In this document: in pieces, positions 48,626-57,321 of the stretch | How the letters are laid out: each line of letters starts with the position of its first letter | Numbering within the stretch: position 1 is the first letter of the stretch | NCBI RefSeq assembly: GCF_002941025.1 | Contig: NZ_PTJS01000001.1 | Coordinates: 5,957,472-6,021,471 of the forward strand | Length of the DNA stretch: 64,000 bases | Direction of reading: 5' to 3' | From: Streptomyces sp. QL37 | GTDB lineage: Bacteria; Actinomycetota; Actinomycetes; Streptomycetales; Streptomycetaceae | Notes under the pieces: model-generated | What the model was told of the DNA's origin: nothing | The model's database searches: none | Seen by the model: the letters and a program-made list of their open reading frames with translations, nothing else | Made by a program: the position numbers and the translations under genes

Positions 48626-49744
48626 TCAGCCCGTCAGCCGGGCGAGCGCCCCGGCCGCCTCCTCCACCGTGTCGACGAGCGCGATACGGGACTCCATCGG
48701 CCGGTCCGCCGCGAGAGCCCTCAGCAGCGGCCAGGCGGGCAGCTTCTCCGTCCAGTGCGCGCGGTTCACGAGGACCATCGGCGTCGGCGCGGAACGCGAC
48801 TCGTAGTAGTTCGGCGTCGCGTTGTCGAAGATCTCCTGCACCGTCCCGGCGGCCCCCGGCAGGAAGATCACACCCGCGGTCGAACGGGCCAGCAGCCCGT
48901 CCTCGCGCACGGCGTTCGCGAAGTACTTGGCGATGTGGTCCGCGAAGGCGTTCGGCGGTTCGTGGCCGTAGAACCACGTGGGGACCGCGACCGAGGATCC
49001 TCCCTCGGGCCAGCGCTCCCGTACGGCGAAGGCCGCCGTGGCCCAGTCGGTGACCGAGGGGCTGAACGAAGGCGCCGAGGCCAGGAGTTCACAGGCCTTC
49101 AGCAGCATGGCGTCGGAGTGCGGAGCCGCGTACGCGCCGAGGTTGGCCGCCTCCATGGCACCGGGGCCGCCGCCCGTCGCCACGGTCAGACCGCTGCGCG
49201 CCAGATCCCTGCCGAGCTTGGCGGCGCCGCGGTACTCCTCGGACCCGCGGGCCATCGCGTGGCCGCCCATCACGCCCACCACCCGGGCCCCGACGAGGTG
49301 TTCGTCCAGCGCGTCGGAGACCGCGTCGTCGTGGAGCGCCCGCAGCATCGAGGCGAAGACGTCGCCGTTCGCCTTGGTCAGCTGGAACCAGGCGTACGCG
49401 CGCGCGTCGGGCGTCGCGGCGTAACCGCCCTCCGACAGGCCCTCGTACAGGGCGTCGGGGGTGTAGAGCAGCCCGCGGTACGGGTCGAAGGGGAGACCGG
49501 GCACCGGCGGGAACACGAAGGCCCCGTCCGCGCGTATCTTCGCCTCGGCGCGCGGCTCCATGCGGCAGCCGAGGAAGACCGCGCCCCGGGTGCCGGTCGC
49601 GAGCAGCGCGTCGCTCCGGTCCGTCAGGTCGACGGACTGGACGCGGTGGCCGGCCAGCGACCCGGCCGCGACAGCCTGGTCGAATGCGGTGAGCGTCTCT
49701 ATCTCGACGCCGGGTGCGTACGTGTTCTCGTCCGGATTCTCCAC
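48626..49744 (-). CDS. LOG-family Rossmann-fold nucleotide-binding protein
   Basis: 372 aa. LOG/MoCo-carrier-like fold: VVGVMGGHAMARGSEEYRGA, TVATGGGPGAMEAANLGAY, and FLPGAAGTVQEIFD, equivalent to the PGGxGTxxE motif. Some LOG proteins release cytokinin-type bases from nucleoside 5-prime monophosphates; the Gly-Gly of PGGxGT is Gly-Ala here. Activity unknown. Convergent with the SRPBCC gene. Confidence 0.85.
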   Translation of the reverse strand: MENPDENTYAPGVEIETLTAFDQAVAAGSLAGHRVQSVDLTDRSDALLATGTRGAVFLGCRMEPRAEAKIRADGAFVFPPVPGLPFDPYRGLLYTPDALYEGLSEGGYAATPDARAYAWFQLTKANGDVFASMLRALHDDAVSDALDEHLVGARVVGVMGGHAMARGSEEYRGAAKLGRDLARSGLTVATGGGPGAMEAANLGAYAAPHSDAMLLKACELLASAPSFSPSVTDWATAAFAVRERWPEGGSSVAVPTWFYGHEPPNAFADHIAKYFANAVREDGLLARSTAGVIFLPGAAGTVQEIFDNATPNYYESRSAPTPMVLVNRAHWTEKLPAWPLLRALAADRPMESRIALVDTVEEAAGALARLTG

Positions 49745-49778
49745 GCCGCCATGCTACGTACCGTCCCGGCGTCCGGTG

Positions 49779-50942
49779 TCACTCCGTCAGAGGCAGCGCC
49801 GCCAGCTCCGCGATCGCCCAGGTCAGCGGGGCGAAGACGGCCAGCAGCACCAGAGCCCGCAGGATCGCGGCCATGCGGAGGGAGGAGGCGGGGGCGCCCA
49901 GCCGCAGCAGGGTCCTGGCCGTACGGGCACGGGCCTGCCTGGCCTCGAGCGCGGTCGTCAGCAGGGTCGCGGTGGTGCAGCCGATGACGAGTACGGCGCC
50001 GAGCGCGGTGAGCGGACCGAAGGGGCGGGGCCCGTCGGTGTAGAGCACGGAAGCCGCGATCACCCCGGACAGCACCGCGCAGACGATGCCCAGCGGGCGG
50101 CCGATCCGGCCCGCCTCGTCCATCAGGACCCGGCCCGCCAGCAGCCGTACGGCTCCCGGGCGCACCGCCTGGAGCAGCCGTCCGCACAGATAGGTGAGAC
50201 CGGGCCCCGCCATGGCCAGGCCGATCGCGGTGAGGATCCAGCCCGCGAGCACGGCCGCCGGGGTGGAGTCGAGCCGGCCCGGCAGCGGGAACGGGCTGCC
50301 CGCCGAGCCCCGGCTCGCGTACGCCTCGACCGCGAGCCCTGCCGCGGTGAGCGCCACCCCCCACGGCAGCCCCTTCGGCACGGGGGCGGGCGCGAGGTCC
50401 TCCTCGGCCTCCTGGGCGTCGGACGGCGCGACCGGCCTGGAGCGGAGCGCGAGCCCGCCGGCCGCGGACGAGGCCAGCGGCACCAGGGCGAGCAGCGTGA
50501 GAGCCGCGGCGAGGGGCAGGGGGGTGCCCGCACCCAGGAACTCGGCCGCGCCACCGTCGAACGGCAGGCCGGTCAGATCGCCGCGCAGGTGGAGGAAGAA
50601 GAGCAGAGCCACCACCGAGCCCAGCGTGGTGGAGACCGCCGTCGAGATCGCCGCCAGCAGGGCCAGACGTGCCGGTCCGAGGCCCGCGGCGAAGAGCCCG
50701 GGTCGAGGCCGGGTGCTCGGGTCCGTTCGCGCGACCGCCACCGCGAACTGGACGGTCGCCGCGAGCGGAACGGCGCACCACAGCAGCCGCAGCACGGAGC
50801 TCGACGCGTCCGCCGGGTGCCCGGAGGCGTACCCCAGGGTGCACAGGAGCAGGAAGCCCACCCCCGCCGACGCGGCGGCGAGGAGCAGCCGCCGCACCAG
50901 GACCAGGGGATGCGAGCCACGGGTCAGACGGAGAGCGAGCAC
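49779..50942 (-). CDS. FtsX-like ABC permease
   Basis: 387 aa from GTG 50942. About 8-10 hydrophobic segments, starting VLALRLTRGSHPLVLVRRLLLAA, with repeated halves in which TVQFAVAVARTDPSTRPRPG and LGPARLALLAAIST recall MacB/FtsX-type permeases. The substrate is unknown. Its start overlaps the ATPase stop by 19 nt. Confidence 0.75.
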   Translation of the reverse strand: MLALRLTRGSHPLVLVRRLLLAAASAGVGFLLLCTLGYASGHPADASSSVLRLLWCAVPLAATVQFAVAVARTDPSTRPRPGLFAAGLGPARLALLAAISTAVSTTLGSVVALLFFLHLRGDLTGLPFDGGAAEFLGAGTPLPLAAALTLLALVPLASSAAGGLALRSRPVAPSDAQEAEEDLAPAPVPKGLPWGVALTAAGLAVEAYASRGSAGSPFPLPGRLDSTPAAVLAGWILTAIGLAMAGPGLTYLCGRLLQAVRPGAVRLLAGRVLMDEAGRIGRPLGIVCAVLSGVIAASVLYTDGPRPFGPLTALGAVLVIGCTTATLLTTALEARQARARTARTLLRLGAPASSLRMAAILRALVLLAVFAPLTWAIAELAALPLTE

Positions 50943-51661
50943 GCCGAGCGGCCTTCCGTATCGGACGCGGCGGGCAGGGAGACGTTGGTGACGCGGCGGC
51001 CGTCCAGCAGGCTGACCACGCGGTCGGCGAGCCCGGCGACCTCCGCGTCGTGGGTGGCGAGCACGACGGTGATCCCGTGGGAGCGCGCGGCCGTGGTGAG
51101 TGTGCGCAGGAGCTGTGTGCGCTCGGCGTGGTGCAGCGTCGCGGTCGGCTCGTCCGCGAAGATCACGGACGGCGACCCGGCCAGCGCACGGGCCACGGAG
51201 ATCCGCTGACGCTGCGACTGGAGCAGGGCGTGCGGCCGCTTCTTGGCGAGCGGGCCGATGTCCAGACGCTCCAGCCACTCGGTGGCGGCCTTCTTGGCCG
51301 CCCGGTGCGAGACGCCCCGCAGGAGCAGCGGCAGGGCGGCGTTCTCCCAGGTGCTGAGCTCGGGCACGAGCTGCGGTTCGGCCCCGATCCAGCCGAATCT
51401 CTCCCGGCGGAGCCGCTCGCGCAGCCGGGGGCCCATGGTGTGCACGGGCACGCTGTTGAACCAGACCTCGCCCTGCTCGGGCACCAGCTGTCCGGAGAGG
51501 CAGTGCAGCAGCGTCGACTTCCCGGACCCGCGGGGCCCGGCCACGGCGAGGACCTCACCGTCTCGGACACCGAGGGAGACACCACCGAGCCCCGGCGATC
51601 CGTTGTGGGAGTGGTGCAGGGAACGTGCCCAGATCACGTCGTTGTCGGGCGGGGCCACCAT
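50924..51661 (-). CDS. ABC ATPase with degenerate signature motif
   Basis: 245 aa. Walker A GPRGSGKST (42-50), Walker B VIFADEPTATLHHAE (166-180) and H-loop ATHDAE are intact. The signature, normally LSGGQ, reads LQSQR (147-151), and the D-loop aspartate is His. Such changes usually leave one ATP site non-hydrolytic. Start ATG 51661 (GAGGTG 6 nt upstream). A perfect 18-bp palindrome lies 32 nt upstream. Pairs with the following permease. Confidence 0.8.
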   Translation of the reverse strand: MVAPPDNDVIWARSLHHSHNGSPGLGGVSLGVRDGEVLAVAGPRGSGKSTLLHCLSGQLVPEQGEVWFNSVPVHTMGPRLRERLRRERFGWIGAEPQLVPELSTWENAALPLLLRGVSHRAAKKAATEWLERLDIGPLAKKRPHALLQSQRQRISVARALAGSPSVIFADEPTATLHHAERTQLLRTLTTAARSHGITVVLATHDAEVAGLADRVVSLLDGRRVTNVSLPAASDTEGRSACSLSV

Positions 51662-51692
51662 GGCGTACACCTCGGTTCGGATCAGATTTCCT

Positions 51693-51710
51693 GTCCCCCG
51701 TACGGGGGAC
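51693..51710 (-). promoter_or_regulatory. Perfect 18-bp palindrome upstream of the ABC pair
   Basis: GTCCCCCGTACGGGGGAC, a perfect dyad centred on GTAC, 32 nt upstream of the ATPase ATG. A dimeric repressor operator is the simplest reading; the regulator is unknown and no regulator gene is adjacent except the Lrp gene about 1.6 kb away. Confidence 0.55.
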
Positions 51711-51780
51711 GAATACAACGAGAAAAAAGCCGATCGGTCACTCGGCACGCTAGGCAGCCGGAGCGAGGTGTCGGGACAGT

Positions 51781-51832
51781 ACGCGGCCCGGATGCCCCCC
51801 TTCTCACTCGAACGGGGGCATCCGGGCCGCGT
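51781..51832 (-). terminator. Nineteen-bp hairpin terminator after aminotransferase
   Basis: Left arm 51781-51799 and right arm 51814-51832 are perfect complements (19 bp, 14-nt loop). It lies 55 nt past the aminotransferase stop on the minus strand. Confidence 0.8.
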
Positions 51833-51886
51833 GGTCCGTATGAAATGACTGCCGGAGACCTGTCGGTCGAAGCCGGCGGCGGTCGG

Positions 51887-53248
51887 TCAGAGCTTCGCCC
51901 AGGCCTCCGTCAGGACACCGCGCAGAATGCCCTCGATCTCGTCGAAGGTCGACTGGTCGGAGATCAGCGGCGGCGCGAGCTGGACCACCGGGTCGCCACG
52001 GTCGTCGGCCCGGCAGTAGAGGCCGTTCTCGTACAGCGCCTTGGAGAGGAAGCCGTACAGGACGCGCTCGGTCTCCTCGTCGGTGAACGTCTCCTTGGTG
52101 GCCTTGTCCTTCACCAGCTCGATGCCGTAGAAGAAGCCGTTGCCTCGGACGTCGCCGACGATCGGCAGGTCGTGCAGCTTCTGCAGCGTCGTCAGGAACG
52201 CGTTCTCGTTGTCCAGGACGTGCTTGTTGAGGCCCTCGCGCTCGAAGATGTCGAGGTTGGCGAGGCCCACCGCCGCGGAGACCGGGTGGCCGCCGAAGGT
52301 GTAGCCGTGCAGGAAGGTGTTGTCGCCCTCGTAGAACGGCTCGGCCAGCCGGTCGGAGATGATGCAGGCGCCGATGGGGGAGTAGCCCGAGGTCATGCCC
52401 TTGGCGCAGGTGATCATGTCCGGGACGTAGCCGAACTTGTCGCAGGCGAACATCGTGCCGAGACGGCCGAACGCGCAGATGACCTCGTCGGAGACGAGCA
52501 GCACGTCGTACTGGTCGCAGATCTCGCGGACGCGCCGGAAGTAGCCGGGCGGCGGCGGGAAGCAGCCGCCGGCGTTCTGCACGGGCTCCAGGAAGACCGC
52601 GGCGACGGTGTCGGGGCCCTCGAAGAGGATCTGCTGCTCGATCTGGTCGGCGGCCCAGCGGCCGAAGGCCTCCGGATCGTCACCGAAGAGCGGCGCGCGG
52701 TAGATGTTGGTGTTCGGCACCTTGTGCGCGCCGGGCACCAGCGGCTCGAACGGGGCCTTGAGCGCGGGCAGTCCGGTGATCGACAGGGCGCCCTGCGGGG
52801 TGCCGTGGTAGGCGACCGCGCGCGAGATGACCTTGTACTTGGTCGGCTTGCCCTTGAGCTTGAAGTACTGCTTGGCCAGCTTCCAGGCCGTCTCCACGGC
52901 CTCACCGCCGCCGGTGGTGAAGAAGACCTTGTTGAGGTCGCCCGGGGCGTAGTCCGCGAGCCGCTCGGCCAGCTCGACGGCCTTGGGGTGGGCGTAGGAC
53001 CACACCGGGAAGAAGGCCAGCTCCTGCGCCTGCTTGTACGCCGTCTCGGCGAGCTCGTGGCGGCCGTGTCCGGCGTTGACCACGAACAGACCGGAGAGGC
53101 CGTCGAGGTAGCGCTTGCCCTTGTCGTCGTAGATGTAGGTGCCCTCGCCACGCACGATGGTGGGAACGGGCGCGTTCTCGTAGTCCGACATGCGGGTGAA
53201 GTGCATCCACAGGTGGTCGTACGCGGTCCGGCTGAGGTCCTTGCTCAC
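51887..53248 (-). CDS. Class III (omega) aminotransferase
   Basis: 453 aa from GTG 53248. PLP-dependent fold type I, class III: GLFVVNAGHGRHELAE, TTGGGEAVETAWKLAKQY, DVLLVSDEVICAFGRLGT, and the PLP lysine in MITCAKGMTSGYSPIG. Relatives use putrescine, GABA or beta-alanine with pyruvate or 2-oxoglutarate. GGGGA lies about 9 nt before this GTG; a GTG at 53266 (VGNSIAV) is an alternative that overlaps the Lrp gene. It lies 2 nt downstream of the Lrp gene (co-transcribed) and divergent from an aldehyde dehydrogenase, which suggests polyamine/GABA catabolism. Confidence 0.9.
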   Translation of the reverse strand: MSKDLSRTAYDHLWMHFTRMSDYENAPVPTIVRGEGTYIYDDKGKRYLDGLSGLFVVNAGHGRHELAETAYKQAQELAFFPVWSYAHPKAVELAERLADYAPGDLNKVFFTTGGGEAVETAWKLAKQYFKLKGKPTKYKVISRAVAYHGTPQGALSITGLPALKAPFEPLVPGAHKVPNTNIYRAPLFGDDPEAFGRWAADQIEQQILFEGPDTVAAVFLEPVQNAGGCFPPPPGYFRRVREICDQYDVLLVSDEVICAFGRLGTMFACDKFGYVPDMITCAKGMTSGYSPIGACIISDRLAEPFYEGDNTFLHGYTFGGHPVSAAVGLANLDIFEREGLNKHVLDNENAFLTTLQKLHDLPIVGDVRGNGFFYGIELVKDKATKETFTDEETERVLYGFLSKALYENGLYCRADDRGDPVVQLAPPLISDQSTFDEIEGILRGVLTEAWAKL

Positions 53249-53250
53249 GG

Positions 53251-53757
53251 CTATCGAGTTCCCCACATATAGGTCTGCTTCTTGAGCTTGAGGTAGACGA
53301 AGCTCTCGGTGGAGCGCACACCGGGTATGGCCCGGATGCGTTTGTTGATCGTCTCCAGCAGGTGGTCGTCGTCCTCGCAGACGATCTCCACCATGAGGTC
53401 GAAGGAGCCCGCGGTCATCACCACGTACTCGCACTCGGCCATGGCCGACAGGGCCTCGGCCACGGGGTCGAGGTCACCCTCGACGTTGATGCCGACCATC
53501 GCCTGGCGCCGGAGACCCACGGTGAGCGGGTCGGTGACGGCGACGATCTGCATCACGCCCTGGTCCAGCAGCTTCTGGACACGCTGGCGCACAGCGGCTT
53601 CGGAGAGGCCCACGGCCTTGCCGATCGCGGCGTACGGCCGGCGTCCGTCCTCCTGGAGCTGCTCGATGATTGCGAGGGAGACGGCATCGACCGCTGGTGC
53701 CGATCCGTTCCCGGTCCTGGAGTCTGCGCTGCGACTGGCCACACCTCCACTCTGCAC
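53251..53757 (-). CDS. Lrp/AsnC-family regulator
   Basis: 168 aa. N-terminal AsnC-type helix-turn-helix (DAVSLAIIEQLQEDGRRPYA, GLSEAAVRQRVQKL), then a RAM/ACT-like ligand domain (VMTAGSFDLMVEIVCEDD). Start set at GTG 53757 (GAGG 4 nt upstream); 53742 and an upstream TTG (53778) are possible. Likely controls the adjacent aminotransferase and aldehyde dehydrogenase in response to an amino acid or amine. Confidence 0.9.
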   Translation of the reverse strand: MQSGGVASRSADSRTGNGSAPAVDAVSLAIIEQLQEDGRRPYAAIGKAVGLSEAAVRQRVQKLLDQGVMQIVAVTDPLTVGLRRQAMVGINVEGDLDPVAEALSAMAECEYVVMTAGSFDLMVEIVCEDDDHLLETINKRIRAIPGVRSTESFVYLKLKKQTYMWGTR

Positions 53758-53851
53758 CGCGCCTCGTCTGTCTGGCAAGCCCGAATCGATGAAATTCGTT
53801 GTCTGGGAGTCTCAATCACACTGAATCCGAAGTTCACGGCGGGTGGGTATG

Positions 53852-53879
53852 TCGAAAGCGTCACCCAACGGTCTAGTGT
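53852..53879 (+). promoter_or_regulatory. Candidate promoter of the aldehyde dehydrogenase
   Basis: TCGAAA (53852) - 16 nt - TAGTGT (53874), a Streptomyces-like -10. Nearby GAATCGATGAAATTC (about 53782-53796) is a dyad of the type Lrp proteins bind. Confidence 0.4.
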
Positions 53880-53919
53880 GGAAGTCTCACCCATCGGACA
53901 GCCGACAGGAGGGGTGGTT

Positions 53920-55359
53920 GTGACCACCGAGGTGCGCCGTCTGCGCAACTACATCGACGGAGAGTTCCGGGACGCCGCGGACGGGCGGACCATCGACGTG
54001 GTCAACCCGGTGACGGAAGAGGTCTACGCGACCTCGCCGCTCTCCGGGCAGGCCGACGTCGATGCCGCCATGGCCGCGGCGGCCGCCGCGTTCCCCGCCT
54101 GGCGCGACGTGACGCCCGCCGAGCGTCAGAAGGCACTGCTGAAGATCGCGGACGCCTTCGAGGAGCGGGCCGAGGACCTGATCGCGGCGGAGTCCGAGAA
54201 CACCGGCAAGCCGCTGGGGCTCACCCGTACGGAAGAGATCCCGCCGGCGGTCGACCAGATCCGCTTCTTCGCGGGTGCCGCCCGGATGCTCGAAGGCCGT
54301 TCGGCCGGCGAGTACATGGAGGGCCTCACCTCCATCGTCCGCCGCGAGCCGGTGGGCGTCTGTGCCCAGGTCGCGCCCTGGAACTATCCGCTGATGATGG
54401 CCGTGTGGAAGTTCGCCCCGGCGCTCGCCGCGGGGAACACGGTCGTCATCAAGCCGTCCGACACCACTCCGGCGTCGACCGTGCTGATCGCCGAGATCAT
54501 CGGGCAGATCCTGCCCAAGGGCGTCTTCAACGTCATCTGCGGTGACCGCGAGACCGGCCGGCTGATGGTGGAGCACCCGACCCCGGCGATGGCCTCCATC
54601 ACCGGCTCGGTGCGGGCCGGGATGCAGGTCGCCGAGTCCGCGGCCAAGGACGTCAAGCGCGTCCACCTGGAGCTCGGCGGCAAGGCGCCCGTCGTCGTGT
54701 TCGAGGACAGCGACATCGCCAAGGCCGTCGAGGGCATCTCCGTCGCGGGCTACTTCAACGCGGGCCAGGACTGTACGGCCGCGACCCGCGTCATGGTCCA
54801 CGAGTCCGTCCACGACGAGTTCGTCACCGCGCTCGCCAAGGCGGCGGCCGACACGAAGACCGGCCTCCCGGACGACGAGGACGTGCTGTACGGCCCGCTC
54901 AACAACGCCAACCAGCTGGCGCAGGTGAGCGGCTTCATCGAGCGGCTCCCCGCGCACGCCAAGGTCGAGGCGGGCGGCCACCGGGTCGGCGACAAGGGCT
55001 ACTTCTACGCCCCGACCGTCGTCTCGGGCCTCCGGCAGGACGACGAGATCATCCAGCACGAGGTCTTCGGGCCCGTCATCACCGTCCAGTCCTTCACGGA
55101 CGAGGCCCAGGCCGTCGAGTACGCCAACGGCGTGGAATACGCCCTGGCCTCCTCGGTGTGGACCAAGGACCACGCGCGGGCGATGCGGATGTCCAAGAAG
55201 CTCGACTTCGGCTGCGTGTGGATCAACACCCACATCCCGCTCGTCGCCGAGATGCCGCACGGCGGGTTCAAGAAGTCCGGCTACGGCAAGGACCTCTCGG
55301 CGTACGGCTTCGAGGACTACACGCGGATCAAGCACGTCATGACGTCGCTCGACGACTGA
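53920..55359 (+). CDS. Aldehyde dehydrogenase, gamma-aminobutyraldehyde type
   Basis: 479 aa NAD-dependent aldehyde dehydrogenase. Catalytic cysteine in FNAGQDCTAATRV, catalytic glutamate in HLELGGKAPVVVF, NAD-binding ITGSVRAGMQVAE, and C-terminal FKKSGYGKDLSAYG. The sequence best fits the 4-aminobutyraldehyde/betaine aldehyde group (PatD-like). GTG 53920 is chosen, 6 nt after AGGAGG. Followed by a PotD-like gene, consistent with putrescine use. Confidence 0.92.
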   Translation: MTTEVRRLRNYIDGEFRDAADGRTIDVVNPVTEEVYATSPLSGQADVDAAMAAAAAAFPAWRDVTPAERQKALLKIADAFEERAEDLIAAESENTGKPLGLTRTEEIPPAVDQIRFFAGAARMLEGRSAGEYMEGLTSIVRREPVGVCAQVAPWNYPLMMAVWKFAPALAAGNTVVIKPSDTTPASTVLIAEIIGQILPKGVFNVICGDRETGRLMVEHPTPAMASITGSVRAGMQVAESAAKDVKRVHLELGGKAPVVVFEDSDIAKAVEGISVAGYFNAGQDCTAATRVMVHESVHDEFVTALAKAAADTKTGLPDDEDVLYGPLNNANQLAQVSGFIERLPAHAKVEAGGHRVGDKGYFYAPTVVSGLRQDDEIIQHEVFGPVITVQSFTDEAQAVEYANGVEYALASSVWTKDHARAMRMSKKLDFGCVWINTHIPLVAEMPHGGFKKSGYGKDLSAYGFEDYTRIKHVMTSLDD

Positions 55360-55378
55360 CCCGTCCAGAGACGTGACC

Positions 55379-55407
55379 ACGGCCCCGGGCTCCCCCCCCG
55401 GGGCCGT
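55379..55407 (+). terminator. Terminator after aldehyde dehydrogenase
   Basis: ACGGCCCCGGG pairs with CCCGGGGCCGT (11 bp) followed by TCTCG. It separates the aldehyde dehydrogenase from the PotD-like gene. Confidence 0.75.
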
Positions 55408-55559
55408 TCTCGTGCCCGCGCCCCCCTCGACCGGGGCCGTCCACGTCCTGCGGACGCCGTCCGCCGTCGCCCGTCATGGACATGGTGTGCGGGCCCGGCC
55501 GCCCGCGCTGGACGGTTGGTCCATTGCCCGCCGGGGCGGCGGGGCGGCATCCTGCGCGG

Positions 55560-56747
55560 GTGCGCTCGATCCCGGACCACCTCATGTCCCGTCGTACCCT
55601 GCTCCGCACCCTCGGCACGGGTGCGGCCGGCGCCGCTCTGGCCGGCTGCGGAGTCCCCGCCGCCTACGTGGAGCCCGGTGACCGCTCGGGCCCCGACCGC
55701 TCGGAGAGCGACCGCTCGCTGCACTTCGCCAACTGGCCCCTCTACATCGACACCGACGACGAGGACGAGTCGAAGCGGCCCACGCTCGACGCGTTCTCGC
55801 GCCGGACCGGTATCTCCGTCACGTACACCGAGGAGATCAACGACAACGACGAGTTCTTCGGGAAGATCAGCCCGGCGCTGATGAACCACCAGCCGACGGG
55901 CCGGGACCTCGTCGTCGTCAGCGACTGGATGGCCGCCCGGTTCGTACGGCTCGGCTGGGTGCAGGAGATGGACCGGGCGCGTCAGCCCCATGTCGCCAGG
56001 TACCTGGATCCGCAGCTGCGTTCGCCCGCCTTCGACGACGGCCGGCTGCACAGCGTCCCCTGGCAGTCCGGGATCACCGGGATCGCCTACAACCGCGCGA
56101 AGCTCGGCCGGGAGATCCGCCACACGAGCGAGCTCTGGGCGGACGACCTGCGCGGCAGGGTGACGCTGCTGTCCGGGCTCGACGAGGCGTTCGCGCTGCT
56201 GATGCAGGGCGACGGGGCCGACATCACCCGCTGGACGGCCGACGACTTCCACCGGATGTGCGAGCAGGTGGAGAAGCGGGTGAGGTCCCGCCACATCCGC
56301 CGCTTCACCGGCAACGACTACATCAAGGACCTGGCCAACGGCGATGTGCTCGCCTGCCAGGCCTACTCCGGTGACGTCATCCAGCTCCGGGCCGACAACC
56401 CGGGCATCGAGTTCGTGGTGCCCGCCGAAGGCGCCGAGCTCTGGTCGGAGTCGCTCATGATCCCCGACCTCGCGGCCCACAAGCGCAATGCGGAGAAGCT
56501 CGTCGACCACTACTACCAGCCCGAGGTGGCAGCCGAACTGGCCACCTGGGTCAACTACGTGTGCCCGGTGCCGGCCGCCCGCGACATCCTCGCCTCCTCC
56601 AAGGACAAGGAGACCGCCGCGCTCGCCGAGGACCCCCTGATCTTCCCCGACGACGCCATGCGCGAACGGCTGGCCATCGCCCGTGACATCACCTCCGAGG
56701 AGCGCACCGAGTACGCGAAGGAGTGGAACTTGGTCGTCGGTCTCTGA
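55560..56747 (+). CDS. PotD-like polyamine-binding lipoprotein
   Basis: 395 aa. A twin-arginine-like n-region (MSRRTLLRTLG) and lipobox ALAGC give a lipoprotein, perhaps Tat-exported. Spermidine/putrescine-binding fold: LHFANWPLYIDTDDEDES, VTYTEEINDNDEFFGKI, WQSGITGIAYNR and NYVCPVPAARDIL. No permease or ATPase for it is in the window. ATG 55584 is an alternative start. GTG 55560 keeps the RSIPDHL opening I recall from relatives. Confidence 0.88.
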   Translation: MRSIPDHLMSRRTLLRTLGTGAAGAALAGCGVPAAYVEPGDRSGPDRSESDRSLHFANWPLYIDTDDEDESKRPTLDAFSRRTGISVTYTEEINDNDEFFGKISPALMNHQPTGRDLVVVSDWMAARFVRLGWVQEMDRARQPHVARYLDPQLRSPAFDDGRLHSVPWQSGITGIAYNRAKLGREIRHTSELWADDLRGRVTLLSGLDEAFALLMQGDGADITRWTADDFHRMCEQVEKRVRSRHIRRFTGNDYIKDLANGDVLACQAYSGDVIQLRADNPGIEFVVPAEGAELWSESLMIPDLAAHKRNAEKLVDHYYQPEVAAELATWVNYVCPVPAARDILASSKDKETAALAEDPLIFPDDAMRERLAIARDITSEERTEYAKEWNLVVGL

Positions 56748-56777
56748 GCACCCGCGAAGCGCACCCGGACCCGCTTT

Positions 56778-56805
56778 TTGAACGTGTTCATGATGGGCGT
56801 ACGCT
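56778..56805 (+). promoter_or_regulatory. Promoter of small membrane-protein gene, leaderless
   Basis: TTGAAC (56778) - 16 nt - TACGCT (56800-56805), then 6 nt to the ATG at 56812, so the mRNA would start at the start codon. A palindrome TGAACGTGTTCA overlaps the -35, suggesting regulator access. Confidence 0.5.
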
Positions 56806-56811
56806 GCGGCC

Positions 56812-57318
56812 ATGAGCGAGCGAGCCCTCTTGCGGCGCATACGCGTGTGGTTGGTCGTCTTCATCGTCTGTCTGGTGCTCAGCGGGCTGACCGCCTTCCC
56901 GTTGGTCACCGAACTCCACTGGGCCGAGGACCTGCTGGCGTCCTCCGCCTCTCCTGTCCCCGAGCACCTCCCGGCCCTGATGGAGTGGATCACCCGGGTC
57001 AGCACAGGTCTCGACGAGGCGGACGCGAACTACCCCTTCGTGCTGTACGGCACCGACTGGCTGGCCTTCGCCCACCTCGTCATCGCGGTCGCCTTCTACG
57101 GCCCCTACCGTGACCCGGTCCGCAACATCTGGGTGATCGAGTTCGGGATGATCGCATGCGCCGGGATCATCCCGCTCGCCCTGATCTGCGGGCCGATCCG
57201 GGACATCCCCTTCTGGTGGACCGTCATCGACATGTCCTTCGGAGTCTTCGGTGTCGTCCCGCTGCTCGTCGTCCACCGCATGATCAAGCGCCTGGAGGCG
57301 GTGGCCGCGACGGCGTGA
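56812..57318 (+). CDS. Small membrane protein, unknown function
   Basis: 168 aa with four hydrophobic segments: VWLVVFIVCLVLSGLTAFPL, GTDWLAFAHLVIAVAFYGPY, IEFGMIACAGIIPLALICGPI, and FWWTVIDMSFGVFGVVPLLV. A soluble-looking loop sits between the first two. No family recognised. Convergent with a serine hydrolase gene, 3 nt apart. Confidence 0.8.
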   Translation: MSERALLRRIRVWLVVFIVCLVLSGLTAFPLVTELHWAEDLLASSASPVPEHLPALMEWITRVSTGLDEADANYPFVLYGTDWLAFAHLVIAVAFYGPYRDPVRNIWVIEFGMIACAGIIPLALICGPIRDIPFWWTVIDMSFGVFGVVPLLVVHRMIKRLEAVAATA

Positions 57319-57321
57319 CGC

